Shown: positions 32,674-41,461 of the stretch, piece after piece | Numbering within the stretch: position 1 is the first letter of the stretch | Layout of the letters: the number at the start of each line of letters is the position of its first letter | Source: Alteriqipengyuania bathyomarina_B | Lineage (GTDB): Bacteria; Pseudomonadota; Alphaproteobacteria; Sphingomonadales; Sphingomonadaceae | DNA length: 64,000 nt | Direction: 5' to 3' | Assembly: GCF_038594605.1 (NCBI RefSeq) | Contig: NZ_JBCFZM010000002.1 | Location: 124,001 to 188,000 of the forward strand | Position numbers and translations under genes: made by a program | Notes under the pieces: generated by a model | Told to the model about the DNA's origin: nothing | What the model saw: only the letters and a program-made list of their open reading frames with translations | The model's database searches: none

Positions 32674-33980
32674 CAGATATCCTTCGCGAGCCTGAGGCCG
32701 GTGAATTGCCAGCGCTGGTGCGGATAGAAAAAGTTGCGGTAGGAGGCGCGCGAATGGCCGCGCGGCGTCGCGCAGCTGGCACCTTTCAGCACGAACTGCC
32801 CGCTCATGAACTTGCCGTTATATTCGCCAACCGCGCCCGCGGCAGGCTGGAAGCGCGGAAAGGGCAGATACGCGCTGCGGGTGAATTGCCAGCAATCGCC
32901 GAACAGGCCGTCCGACCCGACGGGCTGGGGCGGTCCTGCCGCATCAAGCTGGTTGCCTTCGTCGGGTTCGTGGGCAGGCGCCTCCTCGGCGTGCTGGCCG
33001 CGCGCAACCGCTTCCCATTCGAACTCGGTCGGCAGGCGCGCCTTGTCCCACTGGGCACAGGCCCAAGAGGCAAAGGCATCGGCCTCGAAATAGGAAATGT
33101 GGGTGACCGGTGCATGCGGATCGCGCGGCTGCCATCCGGCAAGCGTGAAATGCTCCGCGCCCTTATCCGCATCGCGCCAGTAAAGCGGCGCGCCCACGCG
33201 GTTGTCCTGCACCCATGCCCAGCCATCGGAGAGCCACAGGGCAGCATTTTCGTAGCCGCCATCGGCGATGAACGCGTCCCACTCGGCATTGGTGACGAGC
33301 GTGTCGGCAAGCGCGAAAGGTTCCAGCAGCACGCGATGGCGCGGGCTCTCGCAGTCGAAGGCAAACGAGGCGTCTTCTCCGGCACCCTCATGGCCGATGG
33401 CCCCGATGCCACCGGGGTGCCCGGTCCAGCCACGCTCGCGCGCCTGTGCCCGCGGTAGCTGTGCATCCCACATCGCCGGGCCGAGAGGGTTCTGGAACAG
33501 CGCGTGCTTGATGTCGGTCAGCAGCAGTTCCTGATGCTGCTGTTCGTGTGCGATGCCCAGCTCGATCAGTGGCGTGAGCGCCGGATCGTCGAGCATGGAG
33601 GCCATCACGTCGGTCACATGCGCGCGCCAATCGAGCACTTCGTCCAGCGTTGGGCGCGACAGCATTCCGCGCGAAAAGCGACCGATCCGGTCGCCTTCGG
33701 CCTCGTAATAGGAATTGAACAGAAACGCCCAACGCTCGTCATGCAGCGCGTAGTCGCTGCGGTGGTCGCGCAGCAGGAAGGTTTCCCAGAACCATGTCGT
33801 ATGCGCGAGGTGCCACTTGGCGGGCGAGGCGTCTTCCATCGACTGGATGGTCGCGTCGCTGTCGCTCAACGGCTCGACGAGCGCCTCGGTCAGCGCGCGC
33901 GTCGCATGGAAGCGCTCTGCGAGCGAATTGTCCGCACCCACCGGGTGGGGCGAAACGGAACGTGATTGGGACTGGGCCAC
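32673..33980 (-). CDS. egtB: ergothioneine biosynthesis protein EgtB (sulfoxide synthase)
   Basis: 435 residues. The N-terminal DinB-like domain contributes iron histidines: KWHLAHTTWFWETF and IAHEQQHQELLLTDIKHALF. The C-terminal formylglycine-generating-enzyme-like domain (about 190-430) has WDAFIADGGYENAALWLSDG, RLPTEFEWEAVARG and the terminal FFYPHQRWQFTGLRLAKD. EgtB joins hercynine to a thiol donor by an oxygen-dependent step. The start is a GTG at 33980, chosen because AGGAG lies about 7 nt before it; an in-frame GTG at 34016 has no SD. It is the first gene of the egtB-egtD unit. Confidence 0.94.
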   Translation of the reverse strand: MAQSQSRSVSPHPVGADNSLAERFHATRALTEALVEPLSDSDATIQSMEDASPAKWHLAHTTWFWETFLLRDHRSDYALHDERWAFLFNSYYEAEGDRIGRFSRGMLSRPTLDEVLDWRAHVTDVMASMLDDPALTPLIELGIAHEQQHQELLLTDIKHALFQNPLGPAMWDAQLPRAQARERGWTGHPGGIGAIGHEGAGEDASFAFDCESPRHRVLLEPFALADTLVTNAEWDAFIADGGYENAALWLSDGWAWVQDNRVGAPLYWRDADKGAEHFTLAGWQPRDPHAPVTHISYFEADAFASWACAQWDKARLPTEFEWEAVARGQHAEEAPAHEPDEGNQLDAAGPPQPVGSDGLFGDCWQFTRSAYLPFPRFQPAAGAVGEYNGKFMSGQFVLKGASCATPRGHSRASYRNFFYPHQRWQFTGLRLAKDI

Positions 33981-34038
33981 GGGTCCTCTCCTGCCGGGCA
34001 AGCAATCCTGACTCACCTTGAGGAAAGGAACACACGAA

Positions 34039-34054
34039 GGAAACCCCGGTTTCC
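34039..34054. repeat. 16-bp palindrome upstream of egtB
   Basis: GGAAACCCCGGTTTCC: arms GGAAACC and GGTTTCC around CC. It lies 23 bp before the longer in-frame GTG and 58 bp before the preferred egtB start. It could be an operator for egtB-egtD or a chance match; nothing else supports either. Confidence 0.4.
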
Positions 34055-34143
34055 GGAATTATCCTTTGCTTGGACCAAAGCAGGTGGTGGGAGGGGCTTT
34101 TGCTGGGGGCCGTCAGCCGCCCAACCGGTTTACCTTCTGACCG

Positions 34144-34216
34144 CCCGCCCCGCCTCCCCACCCGGCCACCATATCCTGGGTGTACCCTTGGTGGCCGGGT
34201 GGGGAGGCGGGGCGGG
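34144..34216. repeat. 28-bp perfect inverted repeat (very stable hairpin)
   Basis: Left arm 34144-34171 and right arm 34189-34216 are exact reverse complements over 28 bp, with a 17-bp loop. The arms are nearly all G and C. It starts 13 nt after the stop of the DAHP synthase gene and is on the path to egtB. No T-run follows on either strand, so it is not a textbook intrinsic terminator; it could stabilise a 3' end, block read-through into egtB-egtD, or be the remnant of an element. A perfect 28-bp match implies recent origin or selection. Confidence 0.85.
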
Positions 34217-34229
34217 AGACCGGAGAAAA

Positions 34230-35615
34230 CTAAGCCGCCGCAGCCGCGCGATCGACCTGCGGTTGCAGCATCTCGGCAATCGCGAAGGCCAGTTCCAGCG
34301 CCTGCCCCGCATTGAGGCGCGGGTCGCAGTGCGTGTGGTAGCGGCTCGAAAGCTCGGCATCGGTGATCGCGACCGCACCCCCGACGCACTCGGTCACGTT
34401 CTGACCGGTCATCTCCAGATGGACCCCGCCCAGATAGCTGCCTTCGGCACGGTGGACCGCGAACACGCTGCCCAGCTCGGTCTTGATCCGGTCGAAGGGC
34501 CGCGTTTTGTAGCCGCTTTCCGACTTGACCACGTTGCCGTGCATCGGGTCGCTCGACCACACCACCGGATGCCCTTCGCGCCGGACGGCACGGATGAGGC
34601 CCGGCAGGTGCTTTTCGACGATATCGTGGCCGTAGCGGGTGATGAGCACGATCCGCCCGCTCTCGCGGTTGGGATTGAGCGTATCGAGCAGCTTGAGCAG
34701 CACATCCGGGTCGAGGCTCGGCCCGCATTTGACCCCGATCGGATTGCGGATGCCACGCATGAATTCGACATGCGCGCTACCTTCGAACCGCGTGCGGTCG
34801 CCGATCCAGACCATGTGCGCGCTGGTGTCGTACCATTCGCCATTATTGGGATCGCGGCGGGTCATCGCCTGCTCGTAAGGCAGCAGCAGCGCCTCGTGGC
34901 TGGTGTAGAAGGTGGTGCCCTGCAACTGCGGAATGTCCGACGGATCGACCCCGCACGCGGCCATGAAGTCGAGCGCTTCGGTGATCCGGTCGGCGGTCGC
35001 GACGAACTTTTCCGACCAGGGCGAGCGGCCCATGAAATCCAGTGTCCAGTCGTGCACTTGGCGCAGGTTGGCGTAGCCGCCGCCGGCATAGGCGCGCAGC
35101 AGGTTGAGCGTGGACGAAGCCTGATAATAGGCGCGCACCATGCGCTGCGGATCGTTGCGCCGCGATTCGGGCGTGAAGTCGATGCCGTTGATATTGTCAC
35201 CGAAATAGCTCGGCAGGGTAACGGCGCGCCCGTCTGCATCCTTCTGCGTCTCGGTATCGCTGGAACGCGGCTTGGCGAACTGGCCCGCCATGCGGCCCAC
35301 CTTCACCACCGGCAGCGATCCGGCGTAGGTCAGCACCACCGCCATCTGCAGGATCACGCGGAAGGTATCGCGAATCGTGTCGGGCGCGAATTCGGCGAAG
35401 CTTTCCGCGCAATCGCCGCCCTGCAGCAGAAAGGCCTCGCCCTTCTCGACCCGCGCGAGTTCGCTTTTCAGCGCATCGGATTCGCCCGCGAAGACCAGCG
35501 GCGGGCAAGCGCCAAGCTCTGCCTCTGCCTGGGCGAGCGCAGCGGCATCCTCATAGCGCGGCAGGTGCTTCGCTTCGAAATTCGTCCAGCTGTCGGGGCT
35601 CCAGTCGGAAGCCAT
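34230..35615 (-). CDS. class II 3-deoxy-7-phosphoheptulonate (DAHP) synthase
   Basis: 461 residues, the plant/AroA-II type. Marks include WSPDSWTNFEAKHLPRYED, PPLVFAGESDALKSELARV, FLLQGGDCAESFAEF, VGRMAGQFAKPRSSDTE, NRESGRIVLITRYGHD and SDPMHGNVVKSESGYKTRPF. It condenses phosphoenolpyruvate and erythrose 4-phosphate, the first step of the shikimate pathway. Start: ATG at 35615. A very stable hairpin follows its stop by 13 nt. It stands alone; no other shikimate gene is in the window. Confidence 0.95.
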   Translation of the reverse strand: MASDWSPDSWTNFEAKHLPRYEDAAALAQAEAELGACPPLVFAGESDALKSELARVEKGEAFLLQGGDCAESFAEFAPDTIRDTFRVILQMAVVLTYAGSLPVVKVGRMAGQFAKPRSSDTETQKDADGRAVTLPSYFGDNINGIDFTPESRRNDPQRMVRAYYQASSTLNLLRAYAGGGYANLRQVHDWTLDFMGRSPWSEKFVATADRITEALDFMAACGVDPSDIPQLQGTTFYTSHEALLLPYEQAMTRRDPNNGEWYDTSAHMVWIGDRTRFEGSAHVEFMRGIRNPIGVKCGPSLDPDVLLKLLDTLNPNRESGRIVLITRYGHDIVEKHLPGLIRAVRREGHPVVWSSDPMHGNVVKSESGYKTRPFDRIKTELGSVFAVHRAEGSYLGGVHLEMTGQNVTECVGGAVAITDAELSSRYHTHCDPRLNAGQALELAFAIAEMLQPQVDRAAAAA

Positions 35616-35707
35616 GGCAATCAATCCTGCGAGTTCTTGTCTGACGGTCCACGAGGGAGTGGCGGCTCGAACCGTACCACGCAAGCTTATTTCTCTTTAC
35701 CGCCCCC

Positions 35708-38700
35708 TTACGGAACTTGTGTTCCCTCGGGCACGATCGCGATCTCCAGCGGCGCGCGCGCGCCGAGGTATTTGGCCGCCAGAGCCTGCATGCGTTCGGG
35801 CGTGGATTGCGAATAATCGTCGAGCAGCGAACCGATGACCCGCAGGCGCTGGGCATCCCGGGTCGAGCCGCGCAGCTGCCACATCCAGAAGCCGTTGCCG
35901 GTGGTCGCGCGCAGGATCGTCTGGCGCAGCGGCTCGGTCACCCGGGCCAGTTCGTCGGCATCGGGGCCATTGGCCGCCAGATCCTGCACGATCTCGTCCG
36001 CCGCGGCGTAGAAGGCGGGCAGGTCCTCGGGGCGCAGCTGGGCGAGCGCGATCAGCGTGCCCCCGCCAACGTCGTCCATCGGCCAGTCGACCCGCACCTG
36101 CGGGGCATAGCTGGCACCCGCCCGCTCGCGCATTTCGTCGAACAGGCGGTTCATGACGAGCTGGCCGAGAATCTCGAGCTGCCGGCCTTCCGAGATGTCG
36201 GTCAGACCGCTGCCGACCGGCCACGCGACCACGGCCGCCGCTTGGTTCGCATCGCCGCGATGGTAGAGCACCTCGCGCGCGCCAGCCTTGGGCGCGCCGG
36301 GGCGCGCGGCGAAGCTTGCGGGGTCAATCGGTGCGCGGGGCGGCAATGCGCCGAAGCTGGTCCGCAGTGCCTTGATCGCGACGTCGCGCTGGAAATCGCC
36401 GAAGATCAGGACTTCGATCTCGCCCTTGTCGAGCAGCGGCTCCCACACTTCACGGAAGCCTTCCGCACTGGTGGCCTCGATCATTTCCGGGGTTGGCGTC
36501 GCGAAGCGCAGGTCGCCGCCGCGGATGATGGTTTCGAGATCGCGGTTGAGCAGGCCTGCGGGGCTGGTGACATAGGTGTCGTAGGCCAGGCTCGAGCCCG
36601 CCTTCGCACGCACCACCGGCCGCTCGTCCCACTCGGGCAGCGCGAGCTTGGCCGCGAACAGATAGAGCTGGTCGGCCAGATCCGCCTCGCGCGTATTGGC
36701 GGAGAAGGTGAACGCCGCCTGCCCGACGGAGAAATCGAAGCCCAGCTTGCGGCCCGTCGCCAGCCGGTCGAGATCTTCCTGATCGAGCCCTGCGAGGCCC
36801 GAGCTTATCAGCGCGGTTTCGCCAAGCGTGATATAGGCTGCATCATCGGCGTCGAAGGCGCGCATGCCTGCACCGAAATGCACGTTGACCGCGACCCGGC
36901 CCGGCTCGGCGCCATTGGGCCAGAGCAGCGCGGTAACGCCATTGGCAAGCTGGACCCGCTCGATATCGAGCACCCCGAGGGATCGGGCCGAAAGAACCTC
37001 GCCGGGTTCGCCGAGCGAGGGAAGCTGATCGAAATCGACGGTGCTTGCCGCGATCCGGGCCGATCCATCGGCTTCGACCGGGGCGGCCAGTTCGGCGCGC
37101 AGGGCCTGCGCGCTCGCCTCGCCATCCTGCGGCGTCACGTAGACCGCGCGAACGACCTCGCCTGAAAACAGAGCTTGCGTGCGCTCGAGGATCGCGGCGG
37201 GGGTCACCCGCTCGCGCATGCCGCGAAACACGTCGAGCACGGTTTGCGCTGAGGCGACCGTTTCGCGAATGTCGACCGCACCGATCAGCGTGTCGGCAAG
37301 GTCCGAGCCCGGTTCGACCTGCGATTCCTCGACCCCGGCGACGAAGGCGACGTCGAACTCGGCGATCTCGCGCGCCAGCTCTTCCTCGGTCGGCGGATTG
37401 GTCGTCGCGTCGGCGATGACCGCGCGCACGTCGGCCAGCGCAGCCTGCCAGTCTTCGGTCAAGGGCGCGAAGCTGACGAAGGTGGCGTCGGTGCTGCGGC
37501 TCACATCCTCCTGCTCGACCTGCGCATAGAGATAATCGCCCCCGCCGCGGGCCCGCGATTCGAGGCGCCGGTTGATGAGCGACTGGGCCAGCGCGTCCAT
37601 CAGCAGGCCCTCATTATAGGCAATCGTGTCCTGCACCGGCTCCCATTCGCGCAGCCACGCGAAAGTCAGCGAACGCGGCAGGTCGGCTTCGACCAGCACC
37701 GACGTCTCCCCCACCGGATTGGCGGGATCGGCGCCTGCCGGAGCCACGGGATCGCCGAAATCGGGTTGCGGGGACACATCGCCCGCGACCTGCCAGTCGC
37801 CGAAATATTTCTCGATCAGGCGCGCGAGCGCGACCGGATCGGTATCGCCGGCAACCGCGATCACCGTGCCCTTCGGACGATACCAGCGCTCATGAAACGC
37901 CTCGACCGCTTCGGCTTTCGCGCCCAGCAAGGTTTCCTCGGCGCCGATCGGCGGGCGGCTGGCGAGCAGCTGGCCGTGGAACAGGGTCTCGCGGCTCTCG
38001 CGCCCCACCCGCTCCGCCGCGCCTCCGCGCTCGCGCTTTTCGGCGAGCACGATGGGCACTTCGGTATCGACATTGGCCTGGCTGAGGACGGGAGCCTGCA
38101 CCATGCCCGACAGCAGGCGAAAAGCTTCGTCGAGCTTGGCGGGATCGGCTTCGGGCAGGTCGAGCTGATAGACGGTCTGCGTCGGGCTGGTCACCGCATT
38201 GGTGTCGTTGCCGAAGGTCGCGCCCAACCGCTGCCAGGTGGGGATCGTCTCGCCCACTCCGAGATAGCGCGACTGGCGGAACAGCAGGTGTTCGAGCAGG
38301 TGGGCAAAGCCGCGTTCGTCCTCGGCCTCGTACAGCGAGCCCGCGTCGATGCGGATGCGGATCGAGACCTGTTCGGGCGGCACGCCGTTGGCGCGGGTCG
38401 CATAACGCAGCCCGTTGTCGAGCACGCCGAAGCGCCACTCGCGGTCGACCGGGATATTGCTGCCTTCGTAGAGCCACGGCGTCTCGTCGGGCGACTGGAG
38501 CGATGCGGGCTCCGCTGCGGCCGACGGTTTCGTGGAGAAGTCGGTCGGGTGCGGCTGAACGGTCGCCGCATCGGCGGGATCATTGGCGGCCTCGGCCTGC
38601 GGCGGCTCGGGAGGGGTCCTGACCTCGTCTTTCGGCCCGAAGATCGCGCAACCGCCCAGCAGGATCGGAAGAAGCAGGGCAAGATGCCGCCCAGTGGGGC

Positions 38701-38725
38701 GAGGGGCGCGGAAGGCTGGATTCAT
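35708..38725 (-). CDS. two-unit M16 zinc metallopeptidase, lipoprotein (PqqL/insulinase-like)
   Basis: 1005 residues. The signal ends LALLLPILLGGCAIFGP, so cysteine 26 is a probable lipid site. The first M16 unit (about 75-510) has the inverted zinc motif GFAHLLEHLLFR (HxxEH), WQRLGATFGNDTNA and the downstream glutamate region. The second unit (about 540-1000) is an inactive-type M16 domain (VNVHFGAGMRAFDADDAAYI, no HxxEH) that forms the closing half of the chamber. Such enzymes degrade peptides in the periplasm or at the outer membrane. The linker 35-80 is Pro/Glu rich. It is divergent from nfu. Confidence 0.93.
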   Translation of the reverse strand: MNPAFRAPRPTGRHLALLLPILLGGCAIFGPKDEVRTPPEPPQAEAANDPADAATVQPHPTDFSTKPSAAAEPASLQSPDETPWLYEGSNIPVDREWRFGVLDNGLRYATRANGVPPEQVSIRIRIDAGSLYEAEDERGFAHLLEHLLFRQSRYLGVGETIPTWQRLGATFGNDTNAVTSPTQTVYQLDLPEADPAKLDEAFRLLSGMVQAPVLSQANVDTEVPIVLAEKRERGGAAERVGRESRETLFHGQLLASRPPIGAEETLLGAKAEAVEAFHERWYRPKGTVIAVAGDTDPVALARLIEKYFGDWQVAGDVSPQPDFGDPVAPAGADPANPVGETSVLVEADLPRSLTFAWLREWEPVQDTIAYNEGLLMDALAQSLINRRLESRARGGGDYLYAQVEQEDVSRSTDATFVSFAPLTEDWQAALADVRAVIADATTNPPTEEELAREIAEFDVAFVAGVEESQVEPGSDLADTLIGAVDIRETVASAQTVLDVFRGMRERVTPAAILERTQALFSGEVVRAVYVTPQDGEASAQALRAELAAPVEADGSARIAASTVDFDQLPSLGEPGEVLSARSLGVLDIERVQLANGVTALLWPNGAEPGRVAVNVHFGAGMRAFDADDAAYITLGETALISSGLAGLDQEDLDRLATGRKLGFDFSVGQAAFTFSANTREADLADQLYLFAAKLALPEWDERPVVRAKAGSSLAYDTYVTSPAGLLNRDLETIIRGGDLRFATPTPEMIEATSAEGFREVWEPLLDKGEIEVLIFGDFQRDVAIKALRTSFGALPPRAPIDPASFAARPGAPKAGAREVLYHRGDANQAAAVVAWPVGSGLTDISEGRQLEILGQLVMNRLFDEMRERAGASYAPQVRVDWPMDDVGGGTLIALAQLRPEDLPAFYAAADEIVQDLAANGPDADELARVTEPLRQTILRATTGNGFWMWQLRGSTRDAQRLRVIGSLLDDYSQSTPERMQALAAKYLGARAPLEIAIVPEGTQVP

Positions 38726-38900
38726 AAGACAGGCCTATAGGGGGCGGAGAAGTGAAGGTCGGGTGAATGCGCGCCCAATGTGGTGCGCCCCGTCCGAAGC
38801 AAAAGCCGAAAGCAAAAGTGGCGCGGGCCGGATCGCGGCTCCATTCGAGGACGGTCGACCGCTTGCCGCGTTCCCACCGCACCCCTACATCGCACGCATC

Positions 38901-39479
38901 ATGTATATAGAAACCGAAACCACGCCCAATCCCGCCACGCTCAAGTTCCTGCCCCAGCGGCAGGTGATGCCCCAGGGCACGCGCGACTTCGCGAACCCAG
39001 AGGATGCCGAGGCAAGTCCGCTCGCTCAGGCGCTGTTCGACACGGGCGAGGTGACCGGCGTGTTCTTCGGCCACGACTTCGTGTCGGTAACCAAGGGCGA
39101 AGGCGCGCAGTGGACCGAGCTCAAGCCGCAGGTCGTCGCCGTGCTGCTCGATCATTTCGTGTCCGAGGCACCGCTGTTCCACGGCGGCACTGCTGCCGGG
39201 ATCGCGGTTCCGGCGGAGGATACGCTGGTGGTGGAAGAAAACGCGGACGACGCGGACATCGTCGACCAGATCAAGGAATTGCTCGAAACCCGTATCCGCC
39301 CCGCAGTGGCGGGCGATGGCGGCGACATCGCCTATCGCGGGTACAACAAGGGCATCGTCCACCTGCAGTTGCAGGGCGCGTGCGACGGCTGCCCCTCGGC
39401 CACCGCGACGCTCAAGCACGGGATCGAAGGCCTGCTGAAACATTACGTGCCCGAAGTCGTTGAAGTCCGCGCGACCTGA
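38901..39479 (+). CDS. Nfu-type Fe-S scaffold/carrier protein
   Basis: 192 residues. The Nfu N-terminal domain begins YIETETTPNPATLKFLPQR, and the C-terminal NifU-like domain (about 110-190) has RPAVAGDGGDIAYRGYNKG and the cluster cysteines in GACDGCPSATATLKHGIE. It carries 4Fe-4S clusters to target apoproteins such as MiaB or aconitase. The ATG at 38901 sits 175 bp from the divergent M16 gene. A nitroreductase gene follows after 53 bp, then tsaB, rimI, mucR and fur on the same strand. Confidence 0.94.
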   Translation: MYIETETTPNPATLKFLPQRQVMPQGTRDFANPEDAEASPLAQALFDTGEVTGVFFGHDFVSVTKGEGAQWTELKPQVVAVLLDHFVSEAPLFHGGTAAGIAVPAEDTLVVEENADDADIVDQIKELLETRIRPAVAGDGGDIAYRGYNKGIVHLQLQGACDGCPSATATLKHGIEGLLKHYVPEVVEVRAT

Positions 39480-39532
39480 TCGCGCTGACACCCCGACAGC
39501 CGGATACCCCCAGACAGAAAGCCTCCGCACCT

Positions 39533-40141
39533 ATGACCAAGCAGTTCCACGGCCACACGCTCTCGCACGAAGCGCTCGAGCAACTCTTCCTCGAAGCGCG
39601 CAGCTATAACGGCTGGCTGGAAAAGGATGTGTCCGAGGATCAGATCCGCAAGGTCTACGATCTGCTCAAAATGGCGCCGACCTCGGCCAACCAGCAGTCC
39701 GCGCGGTTCGTGTGGTGCCGGTCGGACGAGGCGAAGGACAAGCTCGCGAGCCACGCGATGGACGCTAACAAGGACAAGATCAAAACCGCGCCGTGGTGCG
39801 TCATCATTGGCTACGACATCGATTTTCACGAACATCTGCCCGAGCTGTTCCCGCATACCGATGCCAAGAGCTGGTTCGAAGGCGATGTCGAAGGCCGCAT
39901 TACCCAGGCCAAGCGCAATTCCGCGCTTCAGGGTGCCTACCTGATGCTGGCGGCGCGCGCGCTCGGCCTCGATTGCGGGCCGATGTCGGGCCTCGATCTC
40001 GACAAGGTGACCGAAGACTTCTTCGCCGACCAGCCGCAGTACCGGGCCGACTGGGTCTGCTCGATCGGCTATGGCGACAAGGAATCGATCTTCGATCGCA
40101 GCCCGCGCCCCGACTTCGACAAGTTCAACCGCATCGACTGA
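39533..40141 (+). CDS. malonic semialdehyde reductase (RutE-like nitroreductase)
   Basis: 202 residues. The flavin-binding nitroreductase fold shows at YDLLKMAPTSANQQSARFVW (FMN site), AKRNSALQGAYLMLAARALG and GLDCGPMSGLDLDKVTEDFF; the last string is typical of the RutE/HadB branch. The enzyme reduces malonic semialdehyde to 3-hydroxypropionate with NAD(P)H in pyrimidine breakdown, or acts on related aldehydes or nitro compounds. No other rut gene is nearby, so the role here may be different. SD is weak; spacing to nfu is 53 bp. Confidence 0.87.
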   Translation: MTKQFHGHTLSHEALEQLFLEARSYNGWLEKDVSEDQIRKVYDLLKMAPTSANQQSARFVWCRSDEAKDKLASHAMDANKDKIKTAPWCVIIGYDIDFHEHLPELFPHTDAKSWFEGDVEGRITQAKRNSALQGAYLMLAARALGLDCGPMSGLDLDKVTEDFFADQPQYRADWVCSIGYGDKESIFDRSPRPDFDKFNRID

Positions 40142-40215
40142 TCGCGACCCTCCCGCGCGGCCACCGCCCGGCAGGGGTCTTGCGCGGGCTATGCGGCTGG
40201 GGCATCGCCGCAGGC

Positions 40216-40851
40216 ATGCGGATGCTAGGCATAGAGACGGCGAGCGAGGCCTGCTCGGTCGCGCTGTTCGAGGACGGCGCGCTGGTCGAGCGCGATCACC
40301 GCGTCCTCGGGCGCGGCCACGCCGAACAGCTGGTGCCGATGATCGCAGGCCTGCCTGACAAGGGCCGCGCCGATGCGATCCGCGTATCGCTCGGCCCCGG
40401 CAGCTTCACCGGTGTGCGGATCGGCATTGCGACCGCCCGCGCGCTGGCATTCGCATGGCGGGCCGAATTGCTCGGCTACCCTACCCTCGCGCTGGTCGCG
40501 GCAATGGCGCTGGCCGACCGCCGCGAGCCGGTGACGGTCTGCGCGACCGGCGGCCACGGCGAGTGGTTCGTGCAGGATTTCGATGCCGCGGGCGCCGCCA
40601 CCTCCGAACTCGAATCGCTACCGCCCGAAGCGGCCGCCGCGCGCCCGGTCCACGAACATATCGCAGGCTCGCAGGCGCAGGCTCTGGCAGAACGTCTCGC
40701 ATCTCCGGATAGCAGCGTGGCTGTCGATCTGCTGCCCGATGCGCGTGCAATCGCCGTGCTGGGCACCTCGCACTTCACCCCTGGCCTCGCGCCGATCTAT
40801 GGCCGCGCGCCCGATGCACGGCTGCCCGCCAGCCCGGTGGCCCCGGCATGA
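40216..40851 (+). CDS. tsaB: tRNA threonylcarbamoyladenosine biosynthesis protein TsaB
   Basis: 211 residues. ASKHA-fold marks: MLGIETASEACSVALFEDG, GRGHAEQLVPMI and SLGPGSFTGVRIGIATARAL, which are classic for TsaB. It partners TsaD and TsaE in making t6A37 in tRNAs that read ANN codons; TsaB itself is the non-catalytic binding partner. The ATG at 40216 (or 40222) starts the chain. Its stop overlaps the start of rimI (ATGA at 40848-40851), so the two are translationally coupled. Confidence 0.95.
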   Translation: MRMLGIETASEACSVALFEDGALVERDHRVLGRGHAEQLVPMIAGLPDKGRADAIRVSLGPGSFTGVRIGIATARALAFAWRAELLGYPTLALVAAMALADRREPVTVCATGGHGEWFVQDFDAAGAATSELESLPPEAAAARPVHEHIAGSQAQALAERLASPDSSVAVDLLPDARAIAVLGTSHFTPGLAPIYGRAPDARLPASPVAPA

Positions 40852-41336
40852 CAGGCCCCATGAACGACGCCGCGATCGACGCGATCATGCGGATCATGGA
40901 CGCCGCATTCGACCCGCAATGGGGCGAGGCGTGGAACCGCAACCAGCTTTCCAGCGCGCTGGCACTGGCCAATACCCACGCGACCCTTATGACGATGGAT
41001 GGCACCGCCCCGCTCGACCCGATCGACGCCGTCGGCTTCGCGGTGGTCCGCGCCGCGCCGGGCGAAGAAGAGATCCTGCTGATCGCCGTCGCGCCGTCCG
41101 CACGCCGCCGGGGGCTTGGCTCCGCGCTGCTCGCAATGCTGGTCGCGGCGGCCAATCTGCGCGGGGCGGAGCACCTGTTCCTCGAAATGCGGGAGAACAA
41201 CCCGGCACGTTCGCTGTACGAACAGCACGGCTTCACCCCTATCGGCCGTCGGCGCAACTATTACGACCTTGGCGACGGCGCGCGAATGGATGCGATTACG
41301 TTCGGTCTCGATCTGGAACAGACGTTAAGGTCTTGA
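40848..41336 (+). CDS. rimI: RimI-type ribosomal-protein N-acetyltransferase (GNAT)
   Basis: 162 residues. The GNAT acetyl-CoA loop is RRRGLGSALLAMLVAAANL, and the C-terminal strings LEMRENNPARSLYEQHGF and GRRRNYY are typical of RimI. It acetylates the N-terminal alanine of ribosomal protein S18 in E. coli; substrate here is by homology. The start overlaps tsaB by 4 bp. The tsaB-rimI order is common in proteobacteria. Confidence 0.9.
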   Translation: MTGPMNDAAIDAIMRIMDAAFDPQWGEAWNRNQLSSALALANTHATLMTMDGTAPLDPIDAVGFAVVRAAPGEEEILLIAVAPSARRRGLGSALLAMLVAAANLRGAEHLFLEMRENNPARSLYEQHGFTPIGRRRNYYDLGDGARMDAITFGLDLEQTLRS

Positions 41337-41374
41337 ACACCAATAACAGCCGAAAAAAGAATTGAGACACCATT

Positions 41375-41393
41375 GCATTTCGCAAGTGAATGC
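41375..41393. promoter_or_regulatory. inverted repeat before mucR (possible autoregulatory site)
   Basis: GCATT (41375-41379) and AATGC (41389-41393) around TCGCAAGTG; a second nested symmetry is TTGC-ATTTC-GCAA (41373-41385). It lies about 70 bp before the mucR start in an A+T-richer stretch (41340-41400) than its surroundings. MucR/Ros proteins often repress their own genes at A+T-rich sites. The link is inference. Confidence 0.4.
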
Positions 41394-41461
41394 GACAGGG
41401 GATTTTGCGTATGCAGCCCATCCCCCAGGGTCTTGCATATGAAAAACCCCAGAGGAATTTG

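Noticed and set aside
33966..35816. 616-codon plus-strand open frame opposite egtB and DAHP synthase
   Set aside because: Runs through a perfect hairpin and two known genes; no domain or SD.
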